From Nemania diffusa (taxonomy: Eukaryota > Ascomycota > Sordariomycetes > Xylariales > Xylariaceae): a stretch of 64,000 bases of DNA. The notes beneath the pieces are model-generated. The model was not told the origin of the DNA, did not search any database, and saw nothing but the letters and a program-made list of their open reading frames with translations. The stretch is taken from assembly GCA_038501195.1 (NCBI GenBank), contig JBBPUQ010000003.1:1938501-2002500 (forward strand), read 5' to 3'. A program made the position numbers and the translations under genes. Of this stretch, positions 56,439 through 64,000 are shown one piece after another (position 1 is the stretch's first letter; the number at the start of each line of letters is the position of its first letter).

Positions 56439-57090
56439 TTACTCGGCATAGCTTCCGAAGCAGTGGAGACGGCCCTTGTCGTTGTCGATGAAATCTCCTA
56501 TATAGAGATGGTGAATATTAGCTGGGAGATCTTGGGAACGTGGAGATAGAACGTTATATGAAATACGACTAGAAAACGGCGACGTACCCAAGTCTATGAC
56601 AGTCTCCTGCGGGTAACGACCGTTGTTGCAGTAGGCGTAGAGGATAGGGTGGGCGCCGTGGATCAGCATGCGGTCGCAGCTCTGCGCGAAGTTGCCGTCC
56701 TCTCGGGCCTCCATCTTGCCGGCGTTGTTGGCGATGCAGCTAGAGACGGGTCATCAGTTAGCCTAGGTAGTCAATTAGGGAGATAGGCAAATCAACGCCG
56801 CAAGTGCGGCGATGGGATGGGACGTACTGGTTGAGATTGAGCGACGAGGAGGGAGAGCTGCCGGTCCCGTCGAGGCAGTAGGCGTTGAGCCAGGCCTCGT
56901 GGTCGGCCTCGTGCACCCAGTAGGGAGAGCAGGTGTCGGCGAAGGAGTTGATCGTGCCGTTGGTGCTTGCGTTTCCGGCTGCGGTCATGTTGGTGGCCAT
57001 GGAGCGGGCGCCTGGAGCCAGTGCAATCCTGACGGCGGACGCGCTGGCTAGGATTGCGCTGATGACGGCGGTGGTAGCAAGGAAACGCAT
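56439..57090 (-). CDS. Secreted cyanovirin-N-homology (CVNH) lectin-like protein
   Basis: Exons 57090..56828, 56739..56588 and 56497..56439 (GTACGT donors on both introns) give 157 aa. Residues 1-19 form a clear signal peptide (MRFLATTAVISAILASASA). The mature part contains the CVNH hallmarks: SFADTCSPYW, LNAYCLDGTGSSPSSSLNLN followed by H/C-IANNAGKM, then SCDRMLIHG, LYAYCNNGRYPQETVIDLGDFIDNDKGRLHCFG. The two L/IDLN..CI.N..G-type repeats and paired cysteines fit the tandem CVNH fold. Family members bind high-mannose glycans, and in fungi occur as secreted or cytosolic lectins of mostly unknown role. Thr/Asn-rich residues after the signal may be glycosylated. The exact disulfide pattern and sugar binding cannot be told from sequence alone. 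Confidence 0.8.
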
Positions 57091-58655
57091 GGTGAAAGGA
57101 GTGTTAGGTGCGTGGCTCGTAGAGAAATAGAGTGCGGTGTAGTTATAGGTTAAGCTTAGATTCTGGTGTTGAGATTTACGTGAAAGAGAGACGAAGAGAT
57201 GAGGAGAGAAGATGAAGACCTGAAGACGAGAAACGGAAGTGGAAGGGGTATCTGAACAGAGAACCCGTACTAGGCAGAATATGCACAACCGAGCATAACT
57301 ACAGTTCGATGATTGGGTTGATGTGGTATGCTGGTCAACAGTAACTAGGTACATACTAATATCACTGTTCTCTTGTACCTCAGATGGTTAACGCAAGTGA
57401 GTGAATACACTGAGTACGGTACCTAACAATACCTTTGCAAGATTTCCAACAGTATGCCTTCCATATTTCAAGACATCGAATACTAGCACACGGCCTTTAG
57501 TACTAGAATAAGATCGTTTATTGGGTGATTATACGTAATACAGCAGTTGGCCTCGGGACCCCAAAACGCAGAACATATGCATAAGCTCGGACGATCAAGT
57601 AGAATCGTGTGACAAATGCGTTTGCCTACAAGTGGAGAACTTGCTTCTGTGTAAAGCAATGCTAAATACTTTGAAAATGTCACCCGTACTATCTAAGCCC
57701 GGATTGAATTAGAGGACGAAAAAGAGGGAAAGGGCATAATTTTCTCGATCTTATATTGATTCGAATAAGCATCAGGTGATAAAGTGACCAGACCCTACAG
57801 GGTGGTTAAATCTATGGATTTGGCTGTATATAGGGGTCCTCTAGGAGGCAAGGAATCAATCAATATTTCTATTGAGCCCTATACTACACTCTTCCTCGCT
57901 GCTACATGACATCTATTCACTCTGTGGTCTTGTCCTCTGACGATAAGTTAGGTACAGGAGACACCCGGGGTGCCATCGTAAACTATCTAGAGATATATTA
58001 TTAGTACGGGGTGAAATGACCTACTACTATGCGAACGGGGTTGATTGAGAGCTTCTACGCTCGATATTGAAACTGCTATGGTACTTATAGATTGACGAGG
58101 AAAGCTGTACTGTGATACACTTGTGATATCTCGTAGTATTTCTTCCATTAAACTATAATTATACTACGAAGAAAAGAATCTTCAAGTAGCCAGGGCTAAG
58201 GTTCTGTATTGCGTCTGATGCGCATATAAACGGTTGTGGCCACTCAACTAGTTGAACTGCCCACAGAGTAGATCTGTTCATCCTGGACTACCAATAGACG
58301 ATGCCATTCCGTTGCTGCTGCTAAGAATGGAATGTCGAGAGGGTATGAGATATTATAAAATAGTCTTGACGAAACCTAAAGAGAGAGGATTCACAAGTTT
58401 GGCACTTTCAGTCTTTGGCATATAAATTAGAAATAAGAGTTTCTCGTCCTTATTATCAGAGGCTCTGTTCTCCAACGACGTCCTAAGCATCGGCTAATGA
58501 GCGTCAATTCAACGCCCTTCTCGCGTGGCAGTGCTACTTACACGATTTGATAGTATTAGCTAGCTAGTTCAAATAGAGACAGCGGCTGGATTAACTAAAT
58601 GAAGTCGTGTGCTATCACTATTATCGTTACATTGCCTGTGGGCTCATCGCCTTCG
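57091..58655. other. Intergenic region upstream of the CVNH gene
   Basis: About 1.6 kb without recognisable coding sequence. Contains the CVNH promoter at the left; the rest is AT-rich. Confidence 0.45.
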
Positions 58656-59396
58656 CTATCTCTTCATTCCTGGTTTCTTCATTAGTTGCTTGAGTAGCTT
58701 TTTTATCTTTCTGACTCTTTCTACATTCCTTTCTATATCGACGATCCAAACGGGCTGGGCATAAGAGCAGATGTCTAGGGGAGATTGCTGGGCGATTGAC
58801 GCCAGCGCCCTAGTCGTATCACTCCGAGAACCAGCGTCTTCCCAACTAGAGGGAATTACACAGTCTAGTTTCCCAGTCCTATTGACACTAGGATTCCCAT
58901 ATAGGAGCAATTCAACCCAGTTATACTCTAGCAAATACCTAGCTGTAAGGGGGGTAAGCACAAAGCCTGCCTCAGCTTGACGGGGCTCGCCTCCGTAGTT
59001 AAATACTTCGGGGTTGGGATTAGCACCAGCGTCTAGGAGGAGCTGGAGAGTTTCTAGGACTTCGTTCGAGCCTTTAAAAGCCTTCATAATCGTATAAAAA
59101 GCCTGAGCCCACGTGCTCAAATGACACTCCATGCCGAAAGAATAAACGGAGAAACTTCAGATCACATGTGGCAATACAGTACCTCAAGAGTGTTTCTCTC
59201 TTTCTTTCTCCTATCTTAAAGCGTTCACACCAGATCATTGTCTTTTCTCTCCTCGGTTTGTCTTTGAATTTTGGGCTTGCCAAGTATCTAGTCGCGACAT
59301 CCCGCCAACCCAATATCGCCACATTAACTAAGAGACCGGTGGCTTCGTGAGCTGGAGGACATGGATCCCAGTTGTAAATCGAGTTCCAATTCGGAA
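58656..59396 (-). pseudogene. Frameshifted ankyrin-like protein relic
   Basis: Reading the minus strand from about 59396 gives FPNWNSIYNWDPCPPAHEAT, GLLVNVAILGWRDVATRYLA, an insert, and LLRYCIATCDLKFLRLFFRHGVSFEHVGSGF. At about 59095-59105 (a run of T on the coding strand) the frame must shift to continue into IMKAFKGSNEVLETLQLLLDAGANPNPE and then LTPLTARYLLEYNWVELLLYGNPSVN, ending at 58656. LLLDAGANPN is a typical ankyrin-repeat helix-turn. There is no start codon: a TAA lies just upstream in frame and no acceptor site is evident. Loss of the 5' end plus a one-base frameshift indicates a decayed gene or fragment. A homopolymer sequencing error could explain the frameshift but not the missing start. 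Confidence 0.65.
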
Positions 59397-59399
59397 ATT

Positions 59400-60976
59400 T
59401 TTAGCGGTAGAAATTCCGTCAGCGATATTCTGGCATTGGCGCTATTAGAATCATGATCCGTATGACGGAAAAACGAGGAGGGGAGGGGGGAACAGGTTAT
59501 TGCGATGGAAACTCGATTAGGCGACTACTATCCGACCATAATTATGAGACGATACTTCCGCGATCTAACGTAACACATGAGAACCACGGAATCGTATAAT
59601 GTATTCCCGTTAGGTAACCACAGGGTATCTAAATATGGCTCTTAGCCATACAGGTGCTACAACTTGGAAGACTCCAATTTTGGTCTACCTGCGTAAAAAT
59701 ACCGAGGCATTCCAATTAAGCTTTATCACACTTTACAGAGACTAGGACGCACAGAATAGCACATCATTTACGTAACCCGCCTATCTACATGTTGTGAAGT
59801 ATATATAATTAGGCGTGTCAGGTAGTATCTAATACAAGGTGAGGTCTTTAGGAACTACCTACCTACCCCTTATCTCCATGCGTTAGAGGTAGGTACGCAC
59901 TTGCTGATTTCTATTATGTATCTATCTAGGTACGTGGTGCCTGCCTACTTAGATGCATGGTACGTGCCTACCTGCAAGTACTAATAATCCCCCTAGTGCC
60001 TTCCGGGTTGAACGTAGGTAGCTTCCGTGGAATTGGTTCTGTGTCCCAACCTTTTATAGCAACTTCCTTGCCATCACTGATGGCTTACTGAGCCTGGGTA
60101 GCTAAAAGCACATGAACCCCGATAAAGCCAGGCACTTAGATAAGAAAGAAACTTCTATCTCAACTTCCACTCCCGCCTCCATATTAGGACTCTCCGACCC
60201 TGCAGGATATCACAGATCATTGCTTGGACGCATCAGTGTCCGCTTCTTGCTCTTCGGGGTCCCTGATCATATACCTATGCAAATGTGAGCACAAAATATT
60301 CCTGACAGCTGTCTTCGCTGCTTGGTGATTAACCTACGTCACGAATTTCGCAACTTACTAGTGAATAACATCCTCACGCGTTGGTGCTGCACTCGAGTGT
60401 ACTGATTTTCCCATAGGAGATCCTACTATATACCTGATAGACATGAAGAATAGCTAATCGATCTATAGGAAACGCTCTTCTTCAGCCACGGGAGATCTAA
60501 TTTGTCGACTGGTCGGTTGCTGACAAGGTAGGATGTCGTGTATCTACGTTTTATGGAAACTCTGCGCATGCTCCTGCTGCATCTACATTCCTTGCGCTAA
60601 CCTCTTCGTCGATATTTTTTTTCACATATGCCTAGAATATTCCACTGTAATCAGAGCCCTCTAACTTCCCCGAATCATCTCTGGTTGACAAGGACCTATC
60701 GCTAAACTTCCATGAGATTTACACTTTGATGAATATGTATCTGCTAACGTCACTCAAACTAGGCATTATACGCGACGAACCTGTCCGAAAGACAACAGGA
60801 GACAGGATTATCGGCTCCTGTAAATATGACCTGGAATCATCACCCGTTTAGACAAACAACTGATTTTACGAATCTAGAAATAGTACTGCGTGGGGTTAGG
60901 CGTCTACCTAGAGGTCAAGCGTTGGTATTAATCGACCAGTCCTGTCAATGCAACTAATTAACGCTACGAGTAGGCC
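59400..60976. other. Intergenic region upstream of the second GNAT gene
   Basis: About 1.6 kb without coding sequence. TAGGTA-type motifs are concentrated at 59858-59975 (ACTACCTACCTACCCC, AGAGGTAGGTACGC, ATCTAGGTACG, GCCTACCTGC). No RNA gene seen. Confidence 0.5.
59858..59975. repeat. Cluster of TACCTACC/GGTAGGTA motifs
   Basis: Several alternating-orientation copies within ~120 bp, about 1 kb upstream of the second GNAT gene. Same family as the clusters near 22.4, 42.5 and 47.3 kb. Confidence 0.6.
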
Positions 60977-63081
60977 ATGTCTCCCACGAGCTTCCAGAAA
61001 TACGTGGAGGTGATGAATCGCCAGCCACTTGGCAAAAGGGTTGAACACCAGGGTGCTGATGTCTTGCTACCACATCAAAGAACGGGCCCTATCAGGAATC
61101 CTCTTGTCACCGAGGAGTCTATATCCCAAGTTCCTAAGGGTGTCTCTGACGTCAAATTTGGGTGCGATACCCTGCGACGAGCTTTTATTGACACCAGTGG
61201 GACATCCAGCAAGACTTTATCACCTGGACACAGTCGAGAGGCAAATATTAGTAGAAACCAAACGCTACCTCTAGATCACCAGTCCAAGTCATCTAAGTTC
61301 CTTTCGGTTGATTATGATCTCTATCAGGATCAAAGCTATGTACTCACTCACTCTGCCCAAAGTCACGAATCAACTCAGAAGACAGATACTATGACAACAC
61401 CGCGGGGCATGAAAACCGGACTAGCAAAGAGTCGATGGGCTGACTCAAGCTATGAATATACCCCTGTTAGCAAGACTGGTCGATTTGTGGCTATCCCCAT
61501 CATTAATAGTCACAATGGGCAACAGGGTGCGGTAGAAATGCAGGTAGCGTCTCCTTCTGATCAGAAAGCCAATACGGCCACGAACGGGGAACTATCAAAG
61601 AAGCACACTTCCTTGGCGGCAAATAGACCGGATACTCCTTTGAAGAAGTCGAACAACTATATCACTACCTCGAACTTGAACAAACCAAAACGTACTCAAG
61701 ATGATGGATGGGATGAATCGAGATATATGGGAAACCAAACACAAACATCGGGCCTCCAGCCCTTGACGGCTGTAACATTGATACCAGCTACTAGAGAAAG
61801 CGCAAAAGTTGAAAAGAATAACATCACATCAATAAATCGAGATGATGAGTTGAAATTAGGCAAACCAAAGTCAAACGATACCACCCTTGATCCACGAAGA
61901 AACTGGCCGACTGAATCCGGAGTTTTGGAAAACGTTGACCGAGACCAGACCTCGCAGCTTCAGAAAGAGTCTTCAGATGATATAATATCGGGTTCAACGG
62001 AAGAAAATGTCGTTCCTCAGTACATGACCGATTTCATTAAAACCTGGGCACAGAGTGTCCCTCACGTGAAGGCCGAGTTTATCTACCAAAATATAGATCA
62101 TCACGAGGACTACGACGTAGATACATACAGGGGGGTCCTTATGGATCCTGTTGAATATCCAAAGACAAGGTGCCGTAGGTTTCAAGCCAATTTAAAAGCT
62201 ATTTTTAAGAATAATACTAACGATATTCTACAGCTGAACTAACATCACGTGCTCAGTTAGATCAAACATCTTATTCCTCTATGAAACAGTTTGCGGCGGA
62301 AATTGCACGCAGAAAACGCAAAGCAGAGAGACAAGATAGAGTTACCTCTATGCCTGTAGAGATAGAGGCGGAGCCCTTGCGTGAAGAACCTCCCAATCCT
62401 AACAAAGTTCAGATCCCTTGCCATCTCCGCCCCGCGACCGAACTAGATATCGAAGCCATCACAGATATCTACAACCATGAGATAGCAGAGGGATACAATG
62501 TGATGGATACGAATCCACTGGAAGAAGAAGACTTCTACAAGATGTACAATCGGTGTGTAACCGAGAAAATACCGTTTATCGTGGCAGTCAAAGGCTGGCA
62601 TGGGGAGATAGAGGAACCTCATCAAACCGTCATCGGATTCTCTCTAGTTACTGCCGTGAGCTTAGGGATTACAGGGTCCTACGAAACACTTTCTAGCCCT
62701 GGGGGAAAGCTATTGGTGATCGTTAAGCCGGAATACCGACGCAAGAAAATTGGAACAGCACTGATTGATATCCTCATGACTAATTGTACAGGCTGGTACA
62801 TCTCGAAGAGCGGCTACCAGTTTGTGAATTTCACACATGACTGGATATCGGCAGAATTTGGGACTAATCCCCGCAAATGGTGGTATCTTGATATGGAAGT
62901 CATGATACGTTCGGGTGAGAAGGAAGAGATAACTCGGAAGGGCGAAGAATTCCAGTGGATCTGGAACTTTCTTGAGTCCAAGTTTGATCTACTTCTGAAG
63001 CATTATGATGAGAAATGCTTCTATGAACCACGCCATATGACCTGGTTGGATAAGCTTACTTTTCGTCGCCCCTGCCGTTAA
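60977..63081 (+). CDS. GNAT-domain protein with long disordered N terminus
   Basis: Exon 1 is 60977..62174 and exon 2 is 62234..63081, giving 681 aa. The intron uses donor GTAGGT and acceptor CTACAG with a textbook branch site ACTAAC about a dozen bases upstream; it links two open frames in phase 1. Residues 1-350 are disordered and Ser/Thr/Lys-rich, with a GLAKSRWADSSYEYTP motif seen in other fungal proteins of this type. YMTDFIKTWAQSVP and DVDTYRGVLMDPVEYP lead into a basic helix (EIARRKRKAER). The GNAT fold follows: HLRPATELDIEAITDIYNHEI, PFIVAVKGW, TVIGFSLV, VIVKPEYRRKKIGTALIDIL (acetyl-CoA loop), GYQFVNF and EFQWIWNFLESKFDLLLKHYD. Acetyl acceptor unknown. The disordered part suggests protein interactions. 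Confidence 0.85.
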
Positions 63082-64000
63082 TCCTAGGAAAATGATGGCA
63101 TACCTATGTTGCTACGCCATTGCATTGACTTATTCACCTACTATTTCCCTGGTTGTTTCCCCTGTTTTTAGCATCTTGCACCGCTTTCACGTCAACTCAA
63201 AGATAATAATGGAATGCATCACAAAATCAAGAAGAGTAACCGCATGACCTTATCTCATCTATGACATTAATCCCCTGGTTAAGGTTAGATGAGAGATTGA
63301 GACACAGACTACTACTCTAGGTATAGTCACCAACTACAAATTTCATGGGACCTCGAAGTCGCCCTTTATGATGGTCATAAAAAGTCTCATTTTGTTGTTA
63401 TAGGGGGAAGAGATGATATGAGGGAGTCTACTACGGTATAGGGACACTGACGGCTGCCAGGGATGGCGTGTCACACAACGCAGCACGCTTTTTCATCGTT
63501 AGCTTTGATTTGAAGTTGCACACTGGCAAATGATGGCATGTTCATAGGCCCTGTGAGAAGATAGGACTAAAAAGGGAGATGTGGCAATTGAGAGAGCGAA
63601 GATATACTATGTTCAATACTGTTGTGGTTCTTACAAACACGTAGATTCACAAGAGGCTTCATCCTCGTCATCCGTTGCCGTGATATGCCTGAATGGAGCG
63701 CTTAGTGAATTCTATGTTAGAAGTCCATGTGTATATCGGGCATGGCGACTACATTTAATTCAAACTGTGCCTTCAGCCGTAACATGTTTTTTGAGTTACT
63801 AAACATGCTAAAAATTACTCCCCTCATGGCAAACCAATACGTGTCGCTTATATATAAACAGAGATTTCACTATCGCCAGATTTTCAACTACTGCGTGATC
63901 TTGCGCCCGAAGGCGTATATGATGTAGTCGTCCGAAATATCGGTATAGTTCTAGTGGATGTGCATGCGACGTGTTAGACTACGAGTTATGTTTGCAAAGT
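63082..64000. other. Right-end intergenic region
   Basis: No coding segment supported; short ORFs at 63581-63927 have no family resemblance. The window ends before the next gene. Confidence 0.45.

Noticed and set aside
57483..57683. Short ORFs in the 57.1-58.6 kb interval
   Set aside because: Random-looking composition, no splice partners and no family match.
1..64000. CRISPR arrays, operons, prophage or bacterial-type regulatory sites
   Set aside because: The introns, gene structure and protein families are fungal nuclear; none of these features would be expected and none was seen.
1..64000. A biosynthetic gene cluster or starship-like mobile element
   Set aside because: No polyketide synthase, NRPS, terpene synthase, tyrosine recombinase or transposase coding sequence was found; the epoxide hydrolase, permease and monooxygenase relic are too far apart and interspersed with housekeeping genes.

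Overview
The window looks like nuclear chromosomal DNA of a filamentous ascomycete (Pezizomycotina, probably Sordariomycetes). Most genes carry 1-5 short GT-AG introns. The protein set is typical of these fungi: a CDK11-type kinase, DUF7137-like secretory protein, fungal PEX26, external alternative NADH dehydrogenase, GPHR and CVNH. Intergenic DNA is littered with short palindromic TAGGTA/TACCTA motifs. No virus, plasmid, CRISPR array, intact transposon, rRNA or convincing tRNA was found. The species cannot be named from the sequence alone.

Layout, left to right. 0.5-3.5 kb: a CDK11/PITSLRE-type kinase (+) faces a DUF7137-like membrane protein (-). 6.6-8.4 kb: a two-RRM RNA-binding protein (+). 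10.1-12.9 kb: the decapping enzyme DCP2 (+). 13.6-14.5 kb: a decayed FAD monooxygenase (salicylate hydroxylase type). 15.3-16.5 kb: the ER SNARE USE1 (+). 17.2-19.3 kb: a five-exon BRCT protein (-). 20.4-21.8 kb: an unrecognised 458-aa protein (-). 23.8-25.7 kb: a Mup1-like amino-acid permease (+). 26.2-28.3 kb: a Ser/Asn-rich single-pass membrane protein (-). 30.1-32.0 kb: a GNAT acetyltransferase (+). 33.1-35.0 kb: an alternative NADH dehydrogenase (-). 37.5-41.7 kb: the DRS2-type lipid flippase (-). 43.6-44.8 kb: an epoxide hydrolase-like enzyme (-). 45.9-50.1 kb: pinin homologue (-), RDS3/PHF5A (+) and PEX26 (-). 52.5-56.0 kb: mitoribosomal mL46 (-) and the Golgi pH regulator (+). 56.4-57.1 kb: a secreted cyanovirin-N-homology protein (-). 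58.7-59.4 kb: a frameshifted ankyrin-like pseudogene (-). 61.0-63.1 kb: a second, disordered-tail GNAT protein (+).

The genes do not form one pathway or a biosynthetic cluster. They are mainly housekeeping genes for RNA processing and decay (DCP2, pinin, RDS3, RRM protein), membrane traffic and lipid asymmetry (USE1, DRS2, GPHR), organelles (NDE, PEX26, mL46) and nutrient uptake. Gene-poor, often AT-rich stretches separate them and contain the two pseudogenes. The pinin homologue and RDS3, two splicing-associated factors, diverge from one 721-bp intergenic region.

Exon models were built by hand, by matching splice sites to reading phase and to remembered family alignments. No search was run. 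The most striking non-genic signal is the dispersed TACCTAGGTA palindrome family. I did not find strong evidence for a wholly new biological system.
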